Source: Dehalobacter sp. DCM
GTDB taxonomy: Bacteria > Bacillota > Desulfitobacteriia > Desulfitobacteriales > Syntrophobotulaceae
Reading direction: 5' to 3'
Assembly (NCBI RefSeq): GCF_024972775.1
Contig: NZ_CP092282.1
Location: 2,535,001-2,599,000, forward strand
Length of the DNA stretch: 64,000 nucleotides
Shown: positions 43,500-52,312 of the stretch, piece by piece
Layout of the letters: each line of letters opens with the position of its first letter
Numbering within the stretch: the first letter of the stretch is position 1
Program-made: the position numbers and the translations under genes
Notes under the pieces: model-generated
Databases searched by the model: none
Told to the model about the DNA's origin: nothing
What the model saw: the letters and a program-made list of their open reading frames with translations, nothing else

Positions 43500-44875
43500 C
43501 CCCGGATATCCACCCCCACCCTATTTTGGCCTGAAATAAACGACGTAAATTGGGGACATTCTTCGTAAGTTTTACAGATGATTTTATCGATACTTAAACC
43601 GATATCTGAAAAATTCTGCTTGATATTTTCGGAAAATCCATCAATAAGCGACGCCAGATCGACTTCCCCATCACTAATCAGACAGATAGAAAGATGACTA
43701 TTATAAAGATTGATGTCTGCGCCAATCACATTTAAGTTTTCAGTCTCCACCTGCAGTGCTATATGACAATGTGAGGCATCGGCTTTAAGTCCTTTGCGGG
43801 AACTTTCTACCGCCACGTGGCAATAGCGCACCGAGTCGTTATCCCGAAGGGGCAGTTGCAGTAAAAAATAGGCGGCATCATTCTGACCTGATTGAATCCA
43901 AAGTTGCTGTCCGGTTATATTGTCCAATAAATTGGCAGCCGCTTTTGCATTGTCCCCGCCCAGTGACCCGTCAGTTAATAAGGATAATAACATGGACTTT
44001 ACAGATGGGGACATTTCCTTAGGTTCGCTGCCTTGATGACTGTCCGCTGCCTTCATTTGATAAACGAGTTGACTCTCATGTTCCAGACCGAGTTTTTTCA
44101 AATAGGTTAAAATGGCTTCAAATTGTTTCCCGTTTAGCGTGGACCATTCGGGTATAGCTTTCAATAGAAATGATATTAACGGCTTTATTTCCGCTGTCGT
44201 ATTTGTTAAAATGGTTTTTAGTTCTGAACCATGATAGTCATTGACATATTTTGCCAATAGCGTAGTTGTCTCCTGATTAATGGGTATCCCTCTGTTCAAA
44301 ATCGTATTCAGCTGCCCCGCAGTTAAACGGAGGGATTGTTCCGTAGCTATATCGTGTTTCTGGTTAAACAAGGAATAACGATTGAACAGATTCTGCTCTG
44401 GATTTTCCACCGGGATGCCTTTTTGCAGTGTCCAAGCCTGCTTGCCGGGCTGTAACTGTATTTCAGGCTGTTGGCGCTTAAATTCAACAGGCCCCTCATC
44501 CTGGTACTTACCACATAGATATTTAGCCAGAAACAGCGAATCTTCTTCGGATAGCCCGAATCCCTTTGACAACATGTGAGAAACATGCCCTTCGGTAAGA
44601 CGTTCACCGGGTTGAGTTGGAATATTTTCCGGGTGAACCCGGCTTAGAATAATCCCTTCTTCCGTGACTTCCTTCACCAATACGAGAAACTTATCACCTT
44701 TTTGAAACTGAGGCTCCAGTTGGGCCAGAAATTGATTCTTGCCTAAGGTGATCATTCCTTCGTTATTTTCCTCTTTGCTGATGATCTCAACTTGGAAAAG
44801 CTGACCGGACATTGCTTGGAAAAAGTCCTTGACCGGCATTATCTTGTTCACACTTTGGATATTGTTTACGATCAT
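43496..44875 (-). CDS. FliK/YlqG-like hook-length control domain protein
   Basis: 459 residues. The C-terminal 110 (FLLQLPLRDNDSVRYCHVAV onward, with ALQVETENLNVIGADINLYN and LSICLISDG) resemble the FliK/YlqG C-terminal domain. The central part is low-conservation, charged and probably extended. In Bacillus, ylqG is also coupled to ylqH. No flagellar genes are around, so this pair may be an orphan with a role outside hook assembly. The ATG overlap with the next gene supports co-translation. Confidence 0.7.
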   Translation of the reverse strand: MIVNNIQSVNKIMPVKDFFQAMSGQLFQVEIISKEENNEGMITLGKNQFLAQLEPQFQKGDKFLVLVKEVTEEGIILSRVHPENIPTQPGERLTEGHVSHMLSKGFGLSEEDSLFLAKYLCGKYQDEGPVEFKRQQPEIQLQPGKQAWTLQKGIPVENPEQNLFNRYSLFNQKHDIATEQSLRLTAGQLNTILNRGIPINQETTTLLAKYVNDYHGSELKTILTNTTAEIKPLISFLLKAIPEWSTLNGKQFEAILTYLKKLGLEHESQLVYQMKAADSHQGSEPKEMSPSVKSMLLSLLTDGSLGGDNAKAAANLLDNITGQQLWIQSGQNDAAYFLLQLPLRDNDSVRYCHVAVESSRKGLKADASHCHIALQVETENLNVIGADINLYNSHLSICLISDGEVDLASLIDGFSENIKQNFSDIGLSIDKIICKTYEECPQFTSFISGQNRVGVDIRG

Positions 44876-44963
44876 CTGAAAGTAGCCTCCCCATGCCCTG
44901 GGTTTTCTTAGAAAACAAACAAATATTGTCTATTAAACATCAATTTACAAAAAAGGATGAACA

Positions 44964-45242
44964 ATGATGAGTGTTTTTGAAGCGATTATGCTGCTGTGTT
45001 TTGGTTCTGCCTGGCCTTTTTCTATTTACACATCATACAAATCACGTACGGCAAAAGGCAAAAGTTTATTTTTTCTTGTCGTAGTATTTATCGGCTATAT
45101 AGCCGGGATACTCCACAAGGTCATGTATTCTTTTGACTATGTTATTATACTGTATATTTTTAATTTCTGCATGATTGGTATTGATATGTTACTGTATTTC
45201 AGAAATAAGAAACTTGATAGGATTCAGCAGCAATACAAATAG
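44964..45242 (+). CDS. Small membrane protein of unknown function
   Basis: 92 residues with three hydrophobic segments (about 3-22, 33-50 and 58-78) and a basic C-terminus. The pattern FGSAWPFSIYTSYKSRTAKGKS resembles short PQ-loop/SemiSWEET-like membrane proteins. Start is uncertain between two consecutive ATG codons. No function assigned. Confidence 0.6.
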   Translation: MMSVFEAIMLLCFGSAWPFSIYTSYKSRTAKGKSLFFLVVVFIGYIAGILHKVMYSFDYVIILYIFNFCMIGIDMLLYFRNKKLDRIQQQYK

Positions 45243-45277
45243 AAATAGGTACTGGCGGCGTACGCCGGATATAAGAA

Positions 45278-45315
45278 ATATCCCAAATTCGCCATCGATG
45301 GCGAATTTGGGATAT
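45278..45315. terminator. Long perfect palindrome between convergent genes
   Basis: 38-bp perfect inverted repeat: ATATCCCAAATTCGCCA and its complement around a TCGA centre. It lies between the plus-strand gene at 44964 and trxA and probably terminates both. A second short stem, CTCCTTCCAGGAG, follows at 45319. Confidence 0.6.
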
Positions 45316-45344
45316 CGTCTCCTTCCAGGAGGCAAAAAACCTAT

Positions 45345-45674
45345 TTACATTTTTGCGTCAATGACCTTGGCTATATCTGCTTTTCCTCTGAAACCAACGA
45401 TCTTTTCAACGATCTCGCCATTCTTGAACAGCAGCAACGTCGGAATACTCATAACCCCATATTTTTCTGCGATAGCACCCTGCTCATCGACATTCAATTT
45501 TCCAATGATGACTTTGCCTGCATATTCATCAGCCAATTCCTCTATTACGGGTGCGATCATTCTGCAAGGTCCGCACCATGTCGCCCAAAAGTCGACTAAA
45601 ACCAATTTAGCGGAACCAAGTACATCATTCTGCCAATCTGCAGCTGTAAACGTTTTTACATTAGCACCTGCCAT
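45345..45674 (-). CDS. trxA: Thioredoxin TrxA
   Basis: 109-residue thiol-disulfide oxidoreductase. The active site WCGPC (Cys34, Cys37), the DFWATWC lead-in and the cis-Pro segment SIPTLL are intact. It reduces ribonucleotide reductase and other disulfides. Gene follows csoR at 365 nt, the gap being filled by an intergenic element. Confidence 0.96.
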   Translation of the reverse strand: MAGANVKTFTAADWQNDVLGSAKLVLVDFWATWCGPCRMIAPVIEELADEYAGKVIIGKLNVDEQGAIAEKYGVMSIPTLLLFKNGEIVEKIVGFRGKADIAKVIDAKM

Positions 45675-45784
45675 TTTAAAATCCTCCGTTTCCCTTTGAT
45701 TTTATTTTAGTAATCATACATTAACATATCAATTGCTATGTTTTTTGTATGACCAAAATACCGCATACATTAGCGTAGTCTATC

Positions 45785-46042
45785 TAGTACATCATTCTTT
45801 AAATACGTTAGAATTATCCGTATATGGGGCTGGGCCGCGTACACAATACCACTTTCGGCTCTTGTGCCCTCCATGGATTTGCATTAAGGAAGTTAAAATT
45901 CTTTTGCCCTCCTGGTGAATTTTAACTTAGGTCCATCCATGGACCGTTGCGCTTCGCAATCCGTGCTCCGCTTGACGTCGGTATTGTGCACGCGTCCTTA
46001 CTCTGGAGCAATTTGAGTAACTAATTAGAGAATGGTCTACTA
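45785..46042 (-). mobile_element. Miniature inverted-repeat element, copy C
   Basis: 258 bp. Left end TAGTACATCATTCTTTAAAT; right end (other strand) TAGTAGACCATTCTCTAATT. Core: TACACAATACC and GGTATTGTGC arms, then CTTTCGGCTCTTGTGCCC and GAGCACGGATTGCGAAGCGC. It contains an extra ~70-bp insert with its own stem (GTTAAAATTC/GAATTTTAAC) also present in copy E. The TAG of its right end is the csoR stop. The element fills the gap between trxA and csoR; nothing else is visible there. Confidence 0.8.
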
Positions 46043-46348
46043 GTCCCTTTCAATTTTACCGGTACTGATGTTAGAGCCCAGAAAACGATTCATCAAATCG
46101 ATAAGGGTATCAAGTGCACCATCGTCTTCTCTCCCTAACGCATCCATCAAGCATCCCCTGGAATGTTCCTCAAAAATAAGGATGCCTACTCTGTTAACCG
46201 CGGCCTTAACAGCAGAAACCTGAATCAAAATATCTGAACATCCTTTTCCCTCATCGATCATTCTCTGAAGGCCTTTAATTTGCCCTTCGATACGTTTGAG
46301 ACGATTTTGGATATCATTTTTTCTGTCTGCTTTATTTACGGTTTCCAC
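46040..46348 (-). CDS. csoR: CsoR/FrmR-family metal-sensing repressor
   Basis: All-helical repressor that senses Cu(I) (CsoR) or related signals. With the GTG at 46348, Cys37, His62 and Cys66 have exactly the CsoR C-H-C spacing. I chose this GTG (GAGG six bases upstream) instead of an ATG at 46366 because the ATG lies inside the operator-like palindrome. The gene has its own sigma-A promoter. No copper exporter (copA) or chaperone (copZ) is adjacent. The stop codon TAG is donated by an intergenic element. Confidence 0.85.
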   Translation of the reverse strand: METVNKADRKNDIQNRLKRIEGQIKGLQRMIDEGKGCSDILIQVSAVKAAVNRVGILIFEEHSRGCLMDALGREDDGALDTLIDLMNRFLGSNISTGKIERD

Positions 46349-46364
46349 TGCTAACCTCGTTCCC

Positions 46365-46384
46365 ATACCCAGAGGGGGTATATT
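46365..46384 (-). promoter_or_regulatory. CsoR-type operator
   Basis: Minus-strand ATACCCCCTCTGGGTAT is a pseudo-palindrome of the CsoR operator type (ATACCC arms around a GC-rich centre). It lies between the promoter and the GTG start of csoR, as expected for autoregulation. Confidence 0.65.
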
Positions 46385-46395
46385 TATTTATCTTA

Positions 46396-46425
46396 ATTAT
46401 AGAGTGTTTAATCCTATATTGTCAA
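46396..46425 (-). promoter_or_regulatory. Sigma-A promoter of csoR
   Basis: Perfect TTGACA (46420-46425) and TATAAT (46396-46401) on the minus strand with an 18-nt spacer. Confidence 0.85.
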
Positions 46426-46533
46426 TATAAATAACCGTTTATCCCTCCGACAAAATAATTTCAGAATAGTGTTTGTGGCACCTACAGTTATTCAGCCTTG
46501 AACAAAATAGCATATAGCGTGATTGCTATATGC

Positions 46534-46760
46534 TAGTACAACGTTCTCTAAATCTTTGTGCACTTCCCTGTTACATTTTTTAATACCCCAAATCAGTCTG
46601 GGTGCCACAAGTTCCGGCGACAAGCGAAGCACGGATAGCGAAGCGCGGCTGTTTGCGCCATGGAGGGCGCAATCTGCCGAAAGCGGAATTGTGGCAACCA
46701 GACCAACCCCAGACACTAATTATTACAGATTTGCTTATCGATTTAGCGAATATTGTACTA
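46534..46760 (+). mobile_element. Miniature inverted-repeat element, copy D
   Basis: 227 bp, the simplest copy. Left end TAGTACAACGTTCTCTAAAT; right end (other strand) TAGTACAATATTCGCTAAAT. GTGCCACAAGTTCCGGCGAC and GCCGAAAGCGGAATTGTGGC form the core arms around GCGCCATGGAGGGCGC. It lies between csoR and aspS, ending 18 nt after the aspS stop; the csoR promoter is in the remaining part of this gap. Confidence 0.8.
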
Positions 46761-46778
46761 TTCGTTTCGATCGAATAA

Positions 46779-48569
46779 TTATTGATTGGGTATCTGTTTC
46801 ACTTTTACATCTAATTTGATGTGAAGTTCTTTCAATTGACTGTTCTCGACAGCCGACGGTGTTTGGGTCAACAAGCAGGAAGCACTTTGCGTCTTTGGAA
46901 ATGCAATAACATCACGAATGTTATCACGATCAGCCAGAATCATGGCCAGTCGATCCAGGCCAAAAGCAATGCCGCCATGTGGGGGTGTACCGTATTCAAA
47001 AGCTTCCAGCAGATAACCGAATTTTGTCTTGGCCTCTTCATTACTTAGGCCAATCAGATCAAAAATTTTCTCTTGAACATCCCGTTGATGGATACGAATG
47101 CTGCCACCGCCTAATTCCATGCCATTGAGAACCATATCATAGGCCTTGGCTCTGACATTAAGCGGATCGGTATCTAACAGGTCAATGTCTTCATTCATTG
47201 GGCTGGTGAACATATGGTGGATGGCTACATAGCGTTTATCTTCCTCATCATACTCCATGAGCGGGAATTCTGTGACCCAAAGGCAGTTAATCAGATCTTC
47301 ACGGATTAGTTCCAGCCTTTTGGCCAACTCGAGGCGCAAAGCACCTAAGGCATTATGGACAACGCTTTCCTTATCGGCCACAAAGAATAAAATATCCCCA
47401 GTTTCCGCACCCATCGTTTGTAACAGATAATTAATTTCCTGTTCCGTGAAAAATTTTAAAATCGGAGACTTCATGCCTTCCGGATCCATGACAATATAGG
47501 CTAAACCTTTAGCGCCGTAAACACTGACAAATTTGGTCAGCGCATCGATTTCTCGGCGCGGCATTCCGGAACATCCCTTAGCACAGATTCCTTTGACTCG
47601 TCCGCCCTTCGCAACAACATCAGCAAATACTTTGAAGCCGGAATCTTTGACTACCGGTGCAACATCAATCAATTCCATGGCGAAACGGGTATCTGGTTTA
47701 TCTGAGCCAAAGCGTTCCATCGCCTCTCTGTAGGTCAAACGCGGCAAGGGCAGCGGAATTTCAATCCCCTTAACTTCTTTAAATATCCTGGCAATCAGCT
47801 TTTCCATCATCGGCTGAAGGTCTTCCATTTCAATGAACGACATTTCTATATCCAACTGCGTAAATTCCGGCTGACGATCGGCACGCAGGTCTTCATCCCG
47901 GAAGCAACGGGCTATTTGGAAATATTTTTCCATGCCGGCGACCATCAGCAGCTGCTTAAATATCTGCGGTGACTGCGGCAGTCCATAAAATGTTCCTTGA
48001 TTGACCCTGCTGGGAACAAGATAATCTCTTGCCCCTTCAGGGGTTGACTTAGCAAGAATCGGGGTCTCTATTTCCAAGAATCCCTCTGCGTCAAGAAAAT
48101 CACGCATGATCTTTGTTACCTGGTGCCTGATCGTAAATATGTTCAGCATCTCGGGGCGGCGAAGGTCCAAGTAGCGATGTTTAAGACGAAGACTCTCATC
48201 AACATCAACCTTATCTTGAATATAAAACGGTGGCGTCTTTGCTTTATTGAGTATCTCGAGGCTTTCAATAACCACTTCAATCTCGCCGGTAGCCATATTG
48301 AGATTGCCTGAACCTTCCGGTCTCATTCGGACTGATCCTTCAGCCTTGATCACATATTCTGAGCGGAGCTTTTCTGCCAGTGTAAAACCGTTATTTGGCA
48401 TATCCGGGTTAAAAACGGTTTGGACAAGGCCGGACCGATCACGCAAATCGACAAATATGACGCCGCCATGGTCTCTGCGTGTTTGAACCCAGCCCAGCAA
48501 TTTTACTTTTTCTCCGACGTTTTTTCTGTTCAACTCTCCTGCTCCGGTTCTTCCTGCTAACATTGACAT
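46779..48569 (-). CDS. aspS: Aspartyl-tRNA synthetase
   Basis: Class II synthetase, 596 residues: N-terminal OB anticodon-binding domain ([19 protein letters not shown]), motif 2 ([19 protein letters not shown]), bacterial GAD insertion domain and motif 3 ([10 protein letters not shown]). Start may be ATG 48569 or the third codon ATG 48563, which has AGAGG six bases upstream. It follows hisS by four bases; hisS-aspS is a conserved Firmicute order. Confidence 0.97.
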   Translation of the reverse strand: MSMLAGRTGAGELNRKNVGEKVKLLGWVQTRRDHGGVIFVDLRDRSGLVQTVFNPDMPNNGFTLAEKLRSEYVIKAEGSVRMRPEGSGNLNMATGEIEVVIESLEILNKAKTPPFYIQDKVDVDESLRLKHRYLDLRRPEMLNIFTIRHQVTKIMRDFLDAEGFLEIETPILAKSTPEGARDYLVPSRVNQGTFYGLPQSPQIFKQLLMVAGMEKYFQIARCFRDEDLRADRQPEFTQLDIEMSFIEMEDLQPMMEKLIARIFKEVKGIEIPLPLPRLTYREAMERFGSDKPDTRFAMELIDVAPVVKDSGFKVFADVVAKGGRVKGICAKGCSGMPRREIDALTKFVSVYGAKGLAYIVMDPEGMKSPILKFFTEQEINYLLQTMGAETGDILFFVADKESVVHNALGALRLELAKRLELIREDLINCLWVTEFPLMEYDEEDKRYVAIHHMFTSPMNEDIDLLDTDPLNVRAKAYDMVLNGMELGGGSIRIHQRDVQEKIFDLIGLSNEEAKTKFGYLLEAFEYGTPPHGGIAFGLDRLAMILADRDNIRDVIAFPKTQSASCLLTQTPSAVENSQLKELHIKLDVKVKQIPNQ

Positions 48570-48573
48570 CCTC

Positions 48574-49857
48574 TTATAATTCCTTTCCGCTTATCTTATT
48601 ATTCTCAATTAGAAACGTTTTTATATTTTCAATGGCAATTTCCTGCTGATCTCCCAACCGCATATCCCGTACGACCGCAACCTTCTTTGCAAGTTCATCG
48701 TCTCCGATAATGAGGACATAGCGTGCGTGTTCACGGTCCGCGTATTTCAGTTGATTTTTTAGCCCTCTGCCGAGAAGGTCCATGATAACAGGTAATCCTG
48801 CTTGTCGAAAATCACTCATCAGTTTAAAGGCTTCCTTGCGTGCATGGTCCCCCAAGGCTGCCAGGATGATTGGAGAAACCGGGTCTGTATCGATTTGAAT
48901 GTTCTGCTTCTCCATCACACTTAAAATACGTTCCAGTCCCATGGCAAAACCAATTCCCGGTGTCGGTGGCCCTCCGATCTCAGCAACAAGACCATCATAG
49001 CGGCCGCCCCCGCAGATGGCACTTTGAGCACCAATGCCTTCAGCGGATATTTCGAACGCCGTTTTTTGATAATAATCTAGGCCCCGAACCATCTTTGGAT
49101 TGATACGGTAGCGGATATCTGCTATCTCCAGATAGGACTTAACTTTTTCAAAATGGGTACTGCAGTCCTCACAAAGTGTATCCAAGGTCGTCGGTGCGTT
49201 TTCGGTTAAAGTCTGGCATGTCTTATTTTTGCAGTCTAATATCCGCATAGGATTCTTTGAAAAACGGTTCTGACAATCCGCACAAAGACCTGCCTTCTTC
49301 TCATGTAAAAATTCCTGAAGTCGTGTTCGGTGTTCCGCACGGCATTTCGGGCAGCCCACAGAATTGATTTGTACTTCTAACCCCTTTAACCCCAACCGGC
49401 GTAACAACTCCCAAATCAGACAGATAATTTCTGCATCGACCATTGGATCTTCCCCACCCAGCACTTCAGCGCCGAACTGGTGAAATTGCCGAAAGCGACC
49501 TGCCTGTGTATTTTCATAACGAAACATGGGACCAAGATAATACATCTTGACCGGTTGCTGCAGTGCATAAAGTTTGTTTTCTGAATACGCCCTGCATACC
49601 GAAGCCGTTCCTTCGGGACGAAGTGTTATCGATCGCTCCCCTTTATCCAGGAAGGTGTACATTTCCTTATTGACGATATCGGTAGTCTCACCAACACCCC
49701 TCTGAAAAAGCTCCGTAGCCTCAAAGATGGGCGTCCGGATTTCCTTATATCCATACTCCGAACAGATTGCGTGAATCTGTTCTTCGAGATAATGCCATTT
49801 TTCCACGCTACCCGGAATAATGTCCTGAGTACCTTTGGGTCGCTGAATTCCCATTTT
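48574..49857 (-). CDS. hisS: Histidyl-tRNA synthetase
   Basis: Class II synthetase beginning [15 protein letters not shown]. It has motif 1, motif 2 [19 protein letters not shown], the histidine-specific motif [11 protein letters not shown] and a C-terminal anticodon domain. An internal Cys-rich segment (CPKCR, CADC, CKNKTC, CEDC) can bind zinc, a feature of some Firmicute HisRS. Start ATG at 49857 with GGGGGAAG upstream; the ORF could extend 5 codons further but lacks a site there. Next gene downstream is aspS. Confidence 0.97.
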   Translation of the reverse strand, partial: KMGIQRPKGTQDIIPGSVEKWHYLEEQIHAICSEYGYKEIRTPIFEATELFQRGVGETTDIVNKEMYTFLDKGERSITLRPEGTASVCRAYSENKLYALQQPVKMYYLGPMFRYENTQAGRFRQFHQFGAEVLGGEDPMVDAEIICLIWELLRRLGLKGLEVQINSVGCPKCRAEHRTRLQEFLHEKKAGLCADCQNRFSKNPMRILDCKNKTCQTLTENAPTTLDTLCEDCSTHFEKVKSYLEIADIRYRINPKMVRGLDYYQKTAFEISAEGIGAQSAICGGGRYDGLVAEIGGPPTPGIGFAMGLERILSVMEKQNIQIDTDPVSPIILAALGDHARKEAFKLMSDFRQAGLPVIMDLLGRGLKNQLKYADREHARYVLIIGDDELAKKVAVVRDMRLGDQQEIAIENIKTFLIENNKISGKEL

Positions 49858-49988
49858 ACTTCCCCCTGTCACACATAAGCCATAATATTATACCATAATT
49901 ATCTGCAATACTCATTATTTCCTGCGATTTTTCCTAAATCCAGCAATTTTGGTCCATCTAAACATCATTCTGAGATCGAACATAGCGA

Positions 49989-51602
49989 TTAAATTCGGTA
50001 TTTGCTTAAGGTTTTTTCAATTTTATCGTGTATAGATGCGCGTTGTTGTTCATAACAACGAAGATCGATGGGGTGATATATATTCTCATGAATTCCTTTT
50101 TGTATAAATATTTTGCTGGAGCTTCCGGCGCCTAATCCGAGAATATTCTGCAGTTCTTCGATCACGGCAATATTGTACCGACAAATTTTGCCCTTTTGCG
50201 CATAGCCGATATTTTCCAGATTTCCGACGCTATTTTTTTGTTTATAGAGATAATAAGGCACGTAACCGCAACTTTCCAAGCGTTCTGTCAAATCAGTCTG
50301 AATGGTTTGCCACTCTTCCATGTGATCATGCGCATATTGGTTTTCCCATGCCGCGGAACCCCTTTTCAAAGCCAACGCGTGCAGTGTGATATTTTCCGGA
50401 TTGAGTATTAATATTTTTTCCAAGCTCTCGGTGATTTCCTGCCTTCCCTCGTTGGGTAAACCAAGGATCAAGTCCATATTGATGTGCCAGTCGGACATCT
50501 GCCTTGCCAACGCATAAGCATCTATCACCGCTTGGGCTGTATGTCTGCGGCCAATCTGCTTCAGTGTCTCATTCTGCATGGTTTGGGGATTGATACTGAT
50601 GCGGTTAACGCCAAATTCTTTCATGACGGAAAGCTTTTCTCTGGTGATGGTATCCGGTCTTCCTGCCTCAACTGTAAATTCTGCGTCTTTTTCCAGTGGC
50701 AACCGGTCACGGATGCGTTGCAGCAATTGTTCTAATTGAAGGGCATCCAATACTGTAGGCGTACCACCGCCAATATAAATGCTGTCCGCCAGGAGGCTTC
50801 TTCGGTGCATCGTTTCCTTAAACAAGGATATTTCCTCAAACAGCGCCTTAAGATAACGGGAAAGTTTATCGGATTCCAATCGTAACCCTTGCTTATCATT
50901 TCGGTTCGTTTGGATTGTATTTGAGGGAAATGAGCAGTAAAAACACCGGGTCGGGCAAAACGGGATTGACAGATAGACTGCCGCTAAGTCGTGCCGCTCC
51001 ATCATGGTTGTTTTATACGGTTTTTGAATTTTGGCAATTTTCTGGAGTAATTCGCTCTTTTCACGGTGTATTAAGTAAAGATCGTCTAACACGTTGTCTT
51101 TAAGTGCATCTGAATAGCCGAGGGCATAGATTCTCTCAATCAATTTTCCAGGGCGGATACCGGTAAGGATGCCCCAGGGGAGTCTTTTACCGGTATAGTC
51201 TTCTAACGCGCGACATAAGGCGCGTTTCATCAGGATCTGGTCCAACGGCTCCTTACCCGGAAGGCCTTTCGTTGTCATTTCTGTCATAAGATCCGTCTCC
51301 ACTAAAGGTCCGTGTGCACTGACATACTCCCGGTGGTGATAACCATTGGTGATCTGTATAGTTATGGTTTCGTCCGTTTCTGATGACCAGATCCCGTTCT
51401 CTTCTTTTCTCGTTACTTCAATAGCGATGATCCAGCGAGCACGTTTAGGGTCCTGATCATCACGTTCACAAAGCATACGCTGAACAGAACCGTCGCCTGA
51501 TTGAGTCTTTGCGCCTGGGAAAAAAGCTGCTATTATTTGAAAGCAGCTTTTCAGTCTTTTATCATCAATTGTTTGACTTCTGACTTGAATCGTTCCAGCC
51601 AT
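49989..51602 (-). CDS. hemZ: Radical SAM coproporphyrinogen oxidase-like protein HemZ
   Basis: 537 residues: an N-terminal region of about 200 residues typical of HemZ, then a radical SAM domain with Cys216-x3-Cys220-x2-Cys223 (CPTRCFYC) and GGGTPTV. HemZ is described as oxygen-independent coproporphyrinogen dehydrogenase-like, but its activity is unsettled. This genome also encodes AhbA-D, so HemZ may have another job. It sits in the conserved Firmicute block hisS-hemZ-metallo-hydrolase-relA. Next upstream gene starts 8 nt away. Confidence 0.88.
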   Translation of the reverse strand: MAGTIQVRSQTIDDKRLKSCFQIIAAFFPGAKTQSGDGSVQRMLCERDDQDPKRARWIIAIEVTRKEENGIWSSETDETITIQITNGYHHREYVSAHGPLVETDLMTEMTTKGLPGKEPLDQILMKRALCRALEDYTGKRLPWGILTGIRPGKLIERIYALGYSDALKDNVLDDLYLIHREKSELLQKIAKIQKPYKTTMMERHDLAAVYLSIPFCPTRCFYCSFPSNTIQTNRNDKQGLRLESDKLSRYLKALFEEISLFKETMHRRSLLADSIYIGGGTPTVLDALQLEQLLQRIRDRLPLEKDAEFTVEAGRPDTITREKLSVMKEFGVNRISINPQTMQNETLKQIGRRHTAQAVIDAYALARQMSDWHINMDLILGLPNEGRQEITESLEKILILNPENITLHALALKRGSAAWENQYAHDHMEEWQTIQTDLTERLESCGYVPYYLYKQKNSVGNLENIGYAQKGKICRYNIAVIEELQNILGLGAGSSSKIFIQKGIHENIYHPIDLRCYEQQRASIHDKIEKTLSKYRI

Positions 51603-51609
51603 TAGCGTT

Positions 51610-52236
51610 TTACCCCATTAAGAATGGATTATATCTTCTTTCCTGACCAATCGTGGTAGACGCTTCATGCCCGGGAAAGACCCGGATACCATCGTCTAAA
51701 ACCATCAATTTACTCTCAATTCCATTGATCAGTTGACGCAGGTCTCCTCCCGGAAAATCCGAACGGCCAATAGCACCACAGAATAATGTATCGCCGCTGA
51801 ATAAGGCATTGTCTGCTTCATCCAATAGGCAGATCCCGCCGGGAGTATGGCCCGGCGTATGGATAACTTTCATCTTCTTATTGCCAACGCAGATTTCCTG
51901 ACCATCTTCCAGCAGGATTTCCGCCGCGGAAAAAGTTTTCTTACTCCCAAATAATGCTGAAACATTTTTGGATGGGTCTGACAGCATGTCAGCGTCATCC
52001 GTATGAATAGCCACCTTGGCTCCTAAAGCATGTCTTACTTCTTCAACCGCTCCGATATGATCAAAGTGTCCGTGGGTCAGCACAATAATTTCCACTTGGA
52101 CCCCTAAATCTTTCACCCGTTCCAAGATCATACGACTTCCGGATCCCGGATCGATTAGGATCGCTTTTTTACTGACATCGCAAATGACGACGTAACAATT
52201 CGCACCGATGTACGGCAATACTAATTTTTCAATCAT
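51610..52236 (-). CDS. MBL-fold hydrolase, glyoxalase II-like
   Basis: 208 residues of the metallo-beta-lactamase fold with THGHFDHIGA (dinuclear metal site), HTPGHTPGG and FSGDTLF, and the final FPGHEAST. It resembles YqgX-type hydroxyacylglutathione/bacillithiol hydrolases. Substrate unknown. Sits between hemZ and relA in a conserved cluster. Confidence 0.88.
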   Translation of the reverse strand: MIEKLVLPYIGANCYVVICDVSKKAILIDPGSGSRMILERVKDLGVQVEIIVLTHGHFDHIGAVEEVRHALGAKVAIHTDDADMLSDPSKNVSALFGSKKTFSAAEILLEDGQEICVGNKKMKVIHTPGHTPGGICLLDEADNALFSGDTLFCGAIGRSDFPGGDLRQLINGIESKLMVLDDGIRVFPGHEASTTIGQERRYNPFLMG

Positions 52237-52312
52237 CGTTTATCTCCTTTAAGAAATGATATGTTATTCACAGTAACCGATGCCATTTTGACTCTTTGGA
52301 TTACTGCTCGCA

